Of a stretch of 21,159 bases of DNA, positions 7,627-13,656 are shown piece by piece (position 1 is the stretch's first letter; each line of letters opens with the position of its first letter). The DNA is from UBA4729 sp038231175 (GTDB lineage: Bacteria > Patescibacteriota > Saccharimonadia > Saccharimonadales > UBA4665). The stretch spans positions 1 through 21,159 of the forward strand of contig JBBRLU010000014.1 of NCBI GenBank assembly GCA_038231175.1. The letters run 5' to 3'. The notes beneath the pieces were generated by a model. That model did not search any database. It worked only from the letters and a program-made list of their open reading frames with translations, and was not told where the DNA came from. Position numbers and translations under genes: made by a program.

Positions 7627-8292
7627 ATGAATAAGCATGACCAGCATGGGGCAATAAACGCCTTACTCCTACCTTGTATCGTCATCGCGCTGCTATTTAT
7701 AGTGAGCGCCAGTTTTGGTTTCTGGGCCTACGCCGGTCGCCAGGATTATAAGCTGAACTCCGATGCCAAGGTCGCCAGTGCCGTGACGGTCGCCCGCCAG
7801 GCTGAAAGCACCGCCAAAGATCGGCAGTTCGCCGAAATCGAGAAGCAACCGCTCCGCAACTATAACGGCCCGCAAGCTTTCGGCAGTCTGGTCGTCGCCT
7901 ACCCGAAGACCTGGAGTGCCTACGTCGACGACAGCGGTAGCGGCAACGCGACGGTCGACGGCTTCTTTTACCCGGGCACCGTACCGGCTTTGACTGCCCA
8001 GAACTCCAGCTTTGCGCTCCGGGTCCAGGTCTTAGCTCAGTCATACAGTTCTATCGTGACCAGCGTGCGTGATGCTCAGGAGACCAGCAAGGCGATAGTG
8101 ACGCCGTTCGCCTTAGCCAAAGTACCGAGCGTCGTCGGGGTACGCGTTGACGGTAACTTCAAGGAACAAAAGGTCGGCAGCATGGTCATCCTGCCTTTAC
8201 GCGACAAGACTATCGAAATATCAACCGAAAGTAACGATTTCCTTAACGATTTTAACAAGAATATCCTGCCTAATCTTACTTTCGTACCCTAG
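7627..8292 (+). CDS. Single-pass membrane-anchored protein of unknown function
   Basis: 221 residues from ATG 7627, a start chosen from the promoter position. A short polar N-terminus (MNKHDQHGAIN) is followed by one hydrophobic helix, ALLLPCIVIALLFIVSASFG, then about 180 residues that would lie outside the membrane. The exported part has a coiled-coil-like stretch (AVTVARQAESTAKDRQFAEIEKQ), then a mixed alpha/beta region including FGSLVVAYPKTWSAYVDDSG and a C-terminal ISTESNDFLNDFNKNILPNLTF. The YPKTWS...YV motif recalls PsbP/Mog1-like folds that begin with a short amphipathic strand after a tyrosine-proline, but I cannot assign a family. No enzyme motif is seen. Confidence 0.7.
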   Translation: MNKHDQHGAINALLLPCIVIALLFIVSASFGFWAYAGRQDYKLNSDAKVASAVTVARQAESTAKDRQFAEIEKQPLRNYNGPQAFGSLVVAYPKTWSAYVDDSGSGNATVDGFFYPGTVPALTAQNSSFALRVQVLAQSYSSIVTSVRDAQETSKAIVTPFALAKVPSVVGVRVDGNFKEQKVGSMVILPLRDKTIEISTESNDFLNDFNKNILPNLTFVP

Positions 8293-8326
8293 TCCGAGGC
8301 GGTAGGCGGTTTTTTACAAAAAGCTG

Positions 8327-8355
8327 TTGCCAAAAAAATAGCCGCTAGGTATACT
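8327..8355 (+). promoter_or_regulatory. Promoter of the winged-helix regulator gene
   Basis: TTGCCA (8327-8332), a 17-nt spacer and TATACT (8350-8355). The predicted transcription start is near 8362, immediately upstream of an imperfect dyad, GTTGTT-GG-AACGAC (8364-8377, 5 of 6 pairs), placed where an autoregulatory operator would block elongation. Confidence 0.65.
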
Positions 8356-8390
8356 AGTTATACGTTGTTGGAACGACAATAAAGGAACTT

Positions 8391-8678
8391 ATGCTTGATA
8401 TATTTATTACATCCCGGGTGCGCCGCAAGATCATCGTCATCTATGCTAAATATCCCGATTTCAAAACCCACGTCCGCGGCCTCGCCAAGCTCATCAAAGA
8501 AGATGCTGGCAACATCCAGCGCGAACTGAAGCGCCTTGAGAAAGTTGGCTTTCTGATCAGCGAACGACAGGGCAACACCAAGGTCTATTCCACCAACAAG
8601 CAGTTTCCTATCTTTAAAGAACTCCAAAGCATCGTCTTAAAATCGCAGCGCCCGACCCAGAAACGGGTTACCGGCTAA
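8391..8678 (+). CDS. Winged-helix DNA-binding regulator
   Basis: 95 residues with a winged helix-turn-helix: FKTHVRGLAKLIKEDAGNIQRELKRLEKVGFLISERQGNTKVYSTNK (about residues 24-70) gives helix 2, the recognition helix (GNIQRELKRLEKVGFL) and the beta wing (ISERQGNTKVYST). The arrangement matches ArsR/MarR-like and nucleotidyltransferase-associated wHTH proteins. There is no ligand or metal-binding cysteine pair. AAAGGA (8381-8386) lies 4 nt upstream of the ATG. It stands alone between two operons; dyads lie just downstream of its own promoter and across the rpsU promoter, so either may be its operator (inference). Confidence 0.75.
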   Translation: MLDIFITSRVRRKIIVIYAKYPDFKTHVRGLAKLIKEDAGNIQRELKRLEKVGFLISERQGNTKVYSTNKQFPIFKELQSIVLKSQRPTQKRVTG

Positions 8679-8683
8679 ATTAG

Positions 8684-8718
8684 ACAACAGATGGGGTTGC
8701 ATAACCGGCCTCTGTTGT
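8684..8718. promoter_or_regulatory. Hairpin/dyad spanning the rpsU promoter
   Basis: ACAACAGA (8684-8691) and TCTGTTGT (8711-8718) form a perfect 8-bp inverted repeat; inside it GGTT (8695-8698) pairs with AACC (8703-8706). No T-tract follows, which argues against a terminator. It overlaps the -35 hexamer (8697-8702) and abuts the -10, as an operator would. Confidence 0.5.
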
Positions 8719-8725
8719 ATACAAT
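8697..8725 (+). promoter_or_regulatory. Promoter of the rpsU-yqeY-kinase-map operon
   Basis: TTGCAT (8697-8702), a 17-nt spacer and TACAAT (8720-8725). The ATG of rpsU follows 9 nt later, so the leader is at most a few nucleotides. Confidence 0.7.
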
Positions 8726-8734
8726 AACACCCTG

Positions 8735-8950
8735 ATGATACAAGTAACCCGCAAAGATTCTAAAGAATCGCTCGAGAATTTATTACGCCGCTTTAACCGC
8801 AAGGTGCAGCAGTCTGGCGCCATCGCCGTCGTCAAGCAGAAGCAGTACTTCGAGAAGCCGATCAGCAAGCGTGAACGCCGTGCCAAAGCGATTATTCGCC
8901 AGGAACGCAAAGCGATCAAACTGCGCAAAATCAAATTAGGCCAACGCTAG
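8735..8950 (+). CDS. rpsU: 30S ribosomal protein bS21
   Basis: 71 residues, strongly basic C-terminal half. The order I-Q-V-T-R-K-D-S-K-E-S-L-E-N-L-L-R-R-F-N-R-K-V-Q-Q-S-G, then YFEKPISKRERRAKAI, is the bS21 signature (LRRFKRxxEkxGil...R.yEkPs.kRkrk). bS21 sits on the platform of the small subunit near the mRNA exit and the anti-Shine-Dalgarno end of 16S rRNA, and assists initiation. No Shine-Dalgarno site precedes it, and the -10 box is only 9 nt upstream. It leads a four-gene operon, with yqeY next as in many other bacteria. Confidence 0.93.
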   Translation: MIQVTRKDSKESLENLLRRFNRKVQQSGAIAVVKQKQYFEKPISKRERRAKAIIRQERKAIKLRKIKLGQR

Positions 8951-8959
8951 TCGATTCTG

Positions 8960-9406
8960 ATGATAGAGACGCAACTGGAGCAGGATATCAAAACTGCCTT
9001 GTTAGCTGGTGACAAAGGCCGCGTGCTGACGCTGCGTACCCTAAAAAGTGTACTTCTGAGCGCCAAGGTCGCCGCTGGTACCCGCGATACTATCTTAGCC
9101 GACACCGCAGTCATCGCACTGCTCAGCAAAGAAGCCAAAAAGCGCCAGGAAAGTGCCGTACTATACATACAGGGTGGCAACAGAGACAGAGCCGACGCCG
9201 AAATGAGCGAAAAAGCTATTATCGAAACCTATCTGCCGGCCCGACTGACCGAAGCGGCCATCGTCGCCATCATCGATGAAGTCATAGCCGCTATGGGTGC
9301 TGACGCGGCGCTGGGACCGGTCATCGGCCAGGTCAAAGCTAGGACTAACGGTGCCGCCGACGGTGCGCTGATTGCCAAACTGGTCAAGCAAAAGCTCGTA
9401 ACATGA
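8960..9406 (+). CDS. yqeY: GatB/YqeY family protein
   Basis: 148 residues. The sequence MIETQLEQDIKTALLAGDKGRVLTLRTLKSVLLSAKV, then EAKKRQESAVLYIQGGNRDRADAEMSEKAIIETYLP and a C-terminal three-helix tail (GPVIGQVKARTNGAADGALIAKLVKQKL), is the YqeY fold, whose tail domain is shared with GatB of the tRNA-dependent amidotransferase. YqeY is thought to bind tRNA or act in aminoacyl-tRNA metabolism, but its role is not settled. It follows rpsU by 9 nt without a visible Shine-Dalgarno site, and its stop overlaps the next start (ATGA, 9403-9406), so translation is probably coupled. Confidence 0.92.
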   Translation: MIETQLEQDIKTALLAGDKGRVLTLRTLKSVLLSAKVAAGTRDTILADTAVIALLSKEAKKRQESAVLYIQGGNRDRADAEMSEKAIIETYLPARLTEAAIVAIIDEVIAAMGADAALGPVIGQVKARTNGAADGALIAKLVKQKLVT

Positions 9407-9945
9407 TCATCCTGATGGGTGTTGCCGGCGCCGGCAAGAGTATGCAGGGCCGGCTGTTTGCCGACGAGCACGGTTACGCCTGGATCTCCACCGGCGAACT
9501 CTTCCGAGTCCTAGTGACCGGAGAACGCCGGGCCGAGATGTTATCCGGCAAGTTACTGAGCGACAAAGAAGTTATCGCGCTGGTCGACCGGACCCTGAAA
9601 TTAATCGACCTTAGTGAAGAGTTTTTATTGGACGGCTTCCCCCGGACCAAGGTCCAGACCGATTGGCTGCTCAAAGAAGTCGAGAGCGGTCGCTTGAAGC
9701 TGACCGCCGTCTTTAACCTGACCGCCTCGCGAGCGGTCGTCAAAAAGCGGCTGCTAGCTCGGGCCCGTCAGGACGACACCGAAAAAGCCATCGAAAAACG
9801 CTTTACCGAATACGAGACCATGACCTTACCGATCGTCGAATATATCCGTCAAGCCGGTGCGTCGGTCTACGATATCGACGCCGACCAAGACCCGATCACC
9901 GTCCACGACAAGATCATGCAACTGATTACCGAACAGGACTCCTAG
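9403..9945 (+). CDS. Adenylate kinase-like nucleoside monophosphate kinase
   Basis: 180 residues. A P-loop GVAGAGKS (6-13), an NMP-binding segment WISTGELFRVLV and the motif FLLDGFPRTKVQTDWL match adenylate kinase. The LID is the short form (RLLARARQDDTEKAIEKRF), retaining the R-x-D-D-x-x-x-x-x-x-x-R pattern. The P-loop deviates from the canonical adenylate kinase GxPGxGKGT: P becomes A and GT becomes SM. It transfers phosphate from ATP to an NMP, probably AMP. The position next to map recalls the adk-map order of ribosomal-protein operons. Because of the P-loop changes, substrate preference is less sure than family; a second, canonical adk may exist elsewhere. Confidence 0.82.
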   Translation: MIILMGVAGAGKSMQGRLFADEHGYAWISTGELFRVLVTGERRAEMLSGKLLSDKEVIALVDRTLKLIDLSEEFLLDGFPRTKVQTDWLLKEVESGRLKLTAVFNLTASRAVVKKRLLARARQDDTEKAIEKRFTEYETMTLPIVEYIRQAGASVYDIDADQDPITVHDKIMQLITEQDS

Positions 9946-9947
9946 TC

Positions 9948-10703
9948 GTGCAGACGCAGGTCAAAACAGCTGTCGAAATTACGGCCATGCGCGAAAGTGG
10001 CCGCATGCTCGGTACTGTGTTAAATATCTTAGTACAGTCGGCTGCCGTCGGCATGACAACTAAAGAACTAAACGACATCGCGGCTACGGAATTACAAAAA
10101 CTTGGTGGTAAACCCAGCTTTCTAGGCTACCAGGATTTTCCAGCCGCGCTGTGTGTGTCGCTCAACCAAGAAGTGGTCCACGGCATTCCTAGCGATCAGC
10201 GGCTCATAGCCGACGGCGACATCGTGTCGATGGACTTCGGTGTCACCTACAATGGTATGATTACCGACGCCGCTCGGAGCGTTATTGTTGGCACACCCAA
10301 GCAGCGCCGTCACATCGAACTGGTAGAACGGACGCTAGCTTCGCTTGATGCCGGTATCTTTGCCGTCAAGAACCAAGTCCGGACCGGTGACATCGGTGCC
10401 AGCGTTCAAGCGGTGCTCGATAAATTTCATTATGGTATCGTCCGCGATTTGGTCGGCCACGGCGTCGGCCACCACTTACACGAGGACCCTAACATCCCTA
10501 ATTACGGCCGTCGTAATACCGGGCCCTGGCTGGAAGCGGGCATGACAATCGCCATCGAACCGATGGCAACGCTCGGCACCGACCGGGTCACTATCGCCGA
10601 AGACGGCTGGACGATCATAACTGCCGACAACTCCTGGTCGGCTCACTTTGAAGACACCGTGCTTATAACTCAAGACGGCTGCGAAATCCTGACCCGCGTC
10701 TAG
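9948..10703 (+). CDS. map: Type I methionine aminopeptidase
   Basis: 251 residues from GTG 9948, 2 nt after the preceding stop; no ATG lies before conserved sequence. The five metal ligands are all present: D96 (SMDFG), D107 (ITDAAR), H171 (GHGVGHHLHEDP), E204 (IAIEP) and E235 (HFEDT); the substrate-contacting H79 (VVHGIP) is also kept. It removes the initiator methionine from nascent proteins in the cytoplasm. There is no N-terminal zinc-finger extension. As last gene of the rpsU operon it is followed after 13 nt by the first structured repeat element. Confidence 0.95.
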   Translation: MQTQVKTAVEITAMRESGRMLGTVLNILVQSAAVGMTTKELNDIAATELQKLGGKPSFLGYQDFPAALCVSLNQEVVHGIPSDQRLIADGDIVSMDFGVTYNGMITDAARSVIVGTPKQRRHIELVERTLASLDAGIFAVKNQVRTGDIGASVQAVLDKFHYGIVRDLVGHGVGHHLHEDPNIPNYGRRNTGPWLEAGMTIAIEPMATLGTDRVTIAEDGWTIITADNSWSAHFEDTVLITQDGCEILTRV

Positions 10704-10716
10704 GCTTTTCGTATTT

Positions 10717-10816
10717 GTGGGGTGCGGTTATAAGTTCTTCCGGAGCGCTTTACAGGGCCGCTGCGCGTCGCCTGTGGCGCTAGCTTACTCCTGCAGAACT
10801 TACACCCGCACCCCAC
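10717..10816. repeat. Structured repeat element, copy 1 (left arm of an inverted pair)
   Basis: Positions 10717-10738 pair with 10795-10816 in a 22-bp stem with two mismatches. The 68-nt core (10733-10800) is nearly identical to the reverse complement of 11076-11143. Inside the core, ACAGG (10752-10756) pairs with CCTGT (10771-10775) around a 14-nt loop, and AGCGC pairs with GCGCT. The invariant parts include TCCGGAGCGCTTTAC on one side and GGCGCTAGCTTACTCCTGC on the other, which form asymmetric internal loops. It could be a structured RNA, a DNA hairpin of a mobile element, or a terminator-like element for map; no T-tract follows. Confidence 0.85.
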
Positions 10817-10834
10817 CGCGTAAGCCTCACGGTC

Positions 10835-10843
10835 TGATACAAT
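10835..10843 (+). promoter_or_regulatory. Extended -10 promoter of the small membrane ORF
   Basis: TGATACAAT is an extended -10 (TG at 10835-10836, hexamer 10838-10843) ending 7 nt before ATG 10851. No clear -35 is seen; that region lies next to the foot of the repeat stem. Confidence 0.55.
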
Positions 10844-10850
10844 ATTTAGT

Positions 10851-11048
10851 ATGAGCTTATCAAACGCAACTAAGAATATAGCTGGTATTATTATTTCCTT
10901 ACTTTCTTTAAATCATGGGGGTGGCTTCGTATTTAACGAAAATACTAACCAGGCTCCCTTGTGGGCAGCAATTCTAATCTGTATTTTTGGAATTATTTTG
11001 ATATTGCTCGTCGCTATATTCTTATACGTAAAATTCGTTCATAGCTAA
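10851..11048 (+). CDS. Small AT-rich membrane protein inside the inverted-repeat pair
   Basis: 65 residues. Two hydrophobic stretches are visible: IAGIIISLLSL (10-20, probably too short to span alone) and a strong helix LWAAILICIFGIILILLVAIFLYV, followed by a basic-ended tail KFVHS. Between them lies a polar turn, HGGGFVFNENTNQA. Base composition is much more AT-rich than map and ftsA on either side, and the ORF sits precisely between two inverted structured repeats. An extended -10 immediately upstream predicts leaderless expression. It matches no family I know; size and topology would suit a toxin-like, immunity or signalling micro-membrane protein, but nothing in the sequence decides this. 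Confidence 0.6.
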   Translation: MSLSNATKNIAGIIISLLSLNHGGGFVFNENTNQAPLWAAILICIFGIILILLVAIFLYVKFVHS

Positions 11049-11059
11049 TCCGGCTGAAG

Positions 11060-11161
11060 GCGAGTTGGGGATAGAAATTCTGCAGGAGTAAGCTAGCGCC
11101 ACGGGCCGAGCTAGGCTCGCCCGTAAAGCGCTCCGGAAGAATTTGCTATAACCAAGCTCGC
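11060..11161. repeat. Structured repeat element, copy 2 (right arm of the inverted pair)
   Basis: An inverted copy of 10717-10816. The core 11076-11143 matches copy 1 reversed over both conserved sides with equal 68-nt length. The terminal pair change AGTTCT/AGAACT to AATTCT/AGAATT and the inner change ACAGG/CCTGT to ACGGG/CCCGT are compensatory. The outer stem has unrelated sequence (GCGAGTTGG at 11060-11068 with CCAAGCTCGC at 11152-11161), yet still pairs at about the same length. The 14-nt apex differs and forms CGAGC-TAG-GCTCG. Structure, not sequence, is therefore kept in the stems. Confidence 0.85.
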
Positions 11162-11201
11162 AATAACGCCCAGCAGCTTGCCATCAGGGAAGCAAAAGCG
11201 C

Positions 11202-11207
11202 TATACT
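11202..11207 (+). promoter_or_regulatory. -10 box of ftsA
   Basis: TATACT ends 9 nt before ATG 11217. The -35 region lies near the foot of repeat copy 2 and no consensus is visible. Confidence 0.5.
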
Positions 11208-11216
11208 GGGGGCATT

Positions 11217-12437
11217 ATGAAGCCCGAACATTTCATCGGACTCGATATCGGCACCAGCGCAGTTCGCTGTGTAGTCGGCATGTATGACCCGAACGGCAGT
11301 AACGGTCCGTCAATCATTGGCCACGGTTCGGCGCTCAACCAAGGTATGCGCCGCGGCGCCGTAGTGCACGTCGATGACGTCGCCGATGCCATCGTCAAGG
11401 CCATCACCGAAGCCGAGCGAATTTCCGGCACCACTATCAAGCGGGCGACGGTCAACGTCAACGGCTCGCACGTCGAGGGTATCAACTCGCAGGGCGTGAT
11501 CGCCATCAGCTCGGCTAACCGCGAGATATTATTGGAAGATCGCTTACGCGTCGAAGAAGCGGCGACCATCGTCAATCTGCCCAACAACCGCGAAATCGTC
11601 CAGTTTTTTGCCAAGAACTATAGCCTTGATGGCCAACGGAATATCAAAGACCCGGTCGGCATGCAGGGCGTACGCCTAGAAGTCGATGCTCATATTGTTA
11701 CTGCTTCCAGCCCCAATCTTCGTAACCTCGACATGGCTCTGGAAAAAGCCGAAATCGAACCGTCGCATCACACCGTTTCCGGCCTGGCGGCTGCCGAAGC
11801 GGTGCTGACGCGCCAACAAAAAGAAGCTGGCACGGCCCTGATAGACATCGGTGCCGGTACTACCAATCTGATCGTCTTTGAAGACGGCGAAGTCCAGCAT
11901 GTCGCCGTGCTACCGCTCGGCGGTCAGCATATTACCAACGACCTGGCGATCGGGCTTAAGACCGACCTCGACATCGCCGAGGCCGTTAAAGTGCAGCACG
12001 CCGACCTGCGGCCGGGATCTAAAAAAGTTAATGCCATGGTCAAGATCGGCGACAAAACCCACAACTTCCCGATAGAAACGATTGAACTGATCGTCGAGTC
12101 GCGCGTCGAAGAGTTATTAGAGTACGTCGATAAAGAACTGCACAAGATCAAGCGCTCGCGCAAATTGCCCGGTGGCATTGTCATCGTTGGCGGTACGGCC
12201 AAACTGCCCGGTATCGAAGAGTTTACCCGCGATAAACTAGAGTTATCGGCCCGGGTCGGCGTCTTACAGAATATCAGTGGCCTAGCCGATACCGTCGAAG
12301 ACGCCAGCTTTACGGTGGTAGTCGGCCTGATGTTACTCGATATGTTATTACTGCCCGATCTGCCACCGAACCGCGACTCGGCGGCCCAGAACGCCAAAGG
12401 CCTTCTGAACTCTGTTTTGAAGCGCTTCGGTCGCTAG
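11217..12437 (+). CDS. ftsA: Cell division protein FtsA
   Basis: 406 residues from ATG 11217; an upstream in-frame ATG at 11178 precedes the -10 box and is rejected. Actin-like ATPase motifs are present: phosphate-1 FIGLDIGTSAVRCVVG (6-21), phosphate-2 TALIDIGAGTTNLIVF, and adenosine motif GGIVIVGGTAKLPGIEEF. The inserted 1C (SHS2) domain follows the first motif (HVDDVADAIVKAITEAERISG...). The C-terminus LLNSVLKRFGR is an amphipathic helix suited to membrane targeting. FtsA tethers FtsZ to the membrane and recruits the divisome. ftsZ does not follow here; instead a degenerate sensor/receiver pair and recO do, after a 111-nt gap. Confidence 0.93.
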   Translation: MKPEHFIGLDIGTSAVRCVVGMYDPNGSNGPSIIGHGSALNQGMRRGAVVHVDDVADAIVKAITEAERISGTTIKRATVNVNGSHVEGINSQGVIAISSANREILLEDRLRVEEAATIVNLPNNREIVQFFAKNYSLDGQRNIKDPVGMQGVRLEVDAHIVTASSPNLRNLDMALEKAEIEPSHHTVSGLAAAEAVLTRQQKEAGTALIDIGAGTTNLIVFEDGEVQHVAVLPLGGQHITNDLAIGLKTDLDIAEAVKVQHADLRPGSKKVNAMVKIGDKTHNFPIETIELIVESRVEELLEYVDKELHKIKRSRKLPGGIVIVGGTAKLPGIEEFTRDKLELSARVGVLQNISGLADTVEDASFTVVVGLMLLDMLLLPDLPPNRDSAAQNAKGLLNSVLKRFGR

Positions 12438-12512
12438 TAGCAGCAGGCTCAAAGTAGTAAAAAATAGCCGTAAGCTAGTTGAAAAACGCATACATTTATG
12501 TAGCAATTAGTG

Positions 12513-12518
12513 TATACT
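12513..12518 (+). promoter_or_regulatory. -10 box of the pseudokinase-receiver-recO operon
   Basis: TATACT at 12513-12518 lies 30 nt upstream of ATG 12549, giving a short leader that contains GAGGGG (12532-12537). No consensus -35 is seen at 16-18 nt. Confidence 0.45.
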
Positions 12519-12548
12519 GCGGCGTAGAAGTGAGGGGTAGTTACACGT

Positions 12549-13259
12549 ATGGCGGATAGCAAACAAGCGTCGGTTTTATCGCAGCAGCTACTGCTCAGCG
12601 TGGCCGAACAGCTTAAGTTGCCGCTGCTTCAGATCGCCCGCCAGGCCGAAGTCGGTCTACTGACCGGCCAGACTGACTTACGGACGATGCAGACGACCGC
12701 CGACATGGCGCTGCGGCTACTCGATAACTATGTCTTAGGGGTCCGTTTGGCGCTCGACCAAGAACTGCTGGTAACCGAACCGGTGTCGGTATCGGCGGTG
12801 CTCTACGACAGCGGCCAAGAGCTGAGTCGCTTAGCCCAAAGTTACGGCGTCGACCTGGAGCTCCACATCGGTGGCCGCTTCGGTACGGTGATGGCCAACC
12901 GGGTAGGGCTGCAGTCGGCCCTGGTCAGTCTGGGCGCAGCGCTTATCGAGGCCCTACCGGCCCTAGAACAGCCCCAGTTACGGCTGCAGTTGGCGACCCA
13001 TCGATCGCGCTATGGCATCGTAGCCGGTCTCTATACCGATACCCAACAACTGACCACCGAGGCCCTGCGCCACGGCCGCCAGTTGATGGGCGACAGTCGC
13101 CAACCGTTAACCGGAGTTACGCATACTGCCGGTGCCGGCGTCTTTGTGGCCGATAGCATCCTTAAAGCCATGCAGCTCAAGCTTCAGGTTTCGCGACATC
13201 ATGGACTGTTCGGCCTGGGAACCGTCTTACTGCCTAATCATCAGTTGCAACTGGTCTGA
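12549..13259 (+). CDS. Degenerate histidine-kinase-like protein lacking the phosphoacceptor histidine
   Basis: 236 residues, soluble, no sensor or membrane part. The layout is that of a HisKA plus HATPase_c core. SVAEQLKLPLLQI (17-29) aligns with the H-box S-x-S-H-E-L-K-T-P-L-T-x-I, but the phosphoacceptor His is Glu20. The N-box region RVGLQSALVSLGAAL (118-132) has lost both asparagines needed for Mg-ATP (S127, A130). A remnant G-box, GAGVFVADSILKAMQLKLQV...GLFGLGTVLLP, keeps the end of the ATPase fold. It therefore should neither autophosphorylate nor bind ATP normally. It is followed 1 nt later by a receiver whose Asp is also Glu, suggesting a signalling pair retained as a binding or scaffold module. 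Alignment is by eye. Confidence 0.6.
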   Translation: MADSKQASVLSQQLLLSVAEQLKLPLLQIARQAEVGLLTGQTDLRTMQTTADMALRLLDNYVLGVRLALDQELLVTEPVSVSAVLYDSGQELSRLAQSYGVDLELHIGGRFGTVMANRVGLQSALVSLGAALIEALPALEQPQLRLQLATHRSRYGIVAGLYTDTQQLTTEALRHGRQLMGDSRQPLTGVTHTAGAGVFVADSILKAMQLKLQVSRHHGLFGLGTVLLPNHQLQLV

Positions 13260-13260
13260 T

Positions 13261-13656
13261 ATGGCACAGATAATTCTGATTGAGCCCGATAAAGTTTTAG
13301 CTGACATCTACCGCCAGGGTCTGCAGGCCGAAGGCCACCGGGTAGTGATGTGCGCCAGCGCCCAAGCAGCTATCTTTGCGGCCGACGAAATCCGCCCCGA
13401 CGTCATCATCATGGAAATGCAGCTGATCGGCCATTCCGGTATCGAGTTCTTATATGAGTTTCGATCGTACACCGAGTGGCAAGCGATCCCGGTAATAATC
13501 CATTCCCAGGTGCCGCCAAGCGAGTTTCAGGATGCCTGGAGTTTATTGAAAGACGAGCTGGGGATAGAAGCTTATCTGTACAAACCGACTACTAATTTTG
13601 CGACGTTAGCCCGCAGCCTGCGAGCGGCACTCAGTGTCATACCTGGCTCCCTATGA
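13261..13656 (+). CDS. Single-domain pseudo-receiver with Glu in place of the phosphoacceptor Asp
   Basis: 131 residues from ATG 13261, one base after the preceding stop; the upstream ATG at 13132 lies in the previous gene. Receiver strand 1, IILIEPDKVLADIYRQGLQAEG, keeps an acidic pair (E8, D10). Strand 3, PDVIIMEMQLIGHSGIEFL, has Glu52 where the phosphoacceptor Asp is expected. Strand 4 keeps Ser82 (VIIHSQ), and the conserved Lys is K108 (YLYKPTT). A D-to-E change often mimics the phosphorylated state, so the protein may be locked in an active-like form. There is no output domain. It overlaps recO by 4 nt (ATGA), hence is translated with it. Confidence 0.78.
   Translation: MAQIILIEPDKVLADIYRQGLQAEGHRVVMCASAQAAIFAADEIRPDVIIMEMQLIGHSGIEFLYEFRSYTEWQAIPVIIHSQVPPSEFQDAWSLLKDELGIEAYLYKPTTNFATLARSLRAALSVIPGSL

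Noticed and set aside
8296..8316. Intrinsic terminator before the winged-helix gene
   Set aside because: A T-run is present, but the preceding bases do not form more than a 3-4 bp stem.
10717..10816. SRP (4.5S) or 6S RNA
   Set aside because: The size fits, but the conserved GGAAGGA-type SRP loop is absent and two copies in opposite directions would be odd.
10851..11048. KwaA partner for the KwaB-like protein
   Set aside because: Too short, with too few membrane helices, and over 8 kb away.
10717..11161. Integron-type attC sites around a gene cassette
   Set aside because: The two hairpins are inverted relative to each other, lack the RYYYAAC/GTTRRRY core sites, and no integrase is seen.
11201..11614. 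137-residue minus-strand ORF antisense to ftsA
   Set aside because: Ser/Arg/Pro-rich shadow of ftsA with no family motif.
13132..13260. Longer start for the pseudo-receiver
   Set aside because: It would overlap the preceding gene by over 100 nt; the receiver fold begins exactly at ATG 13261.
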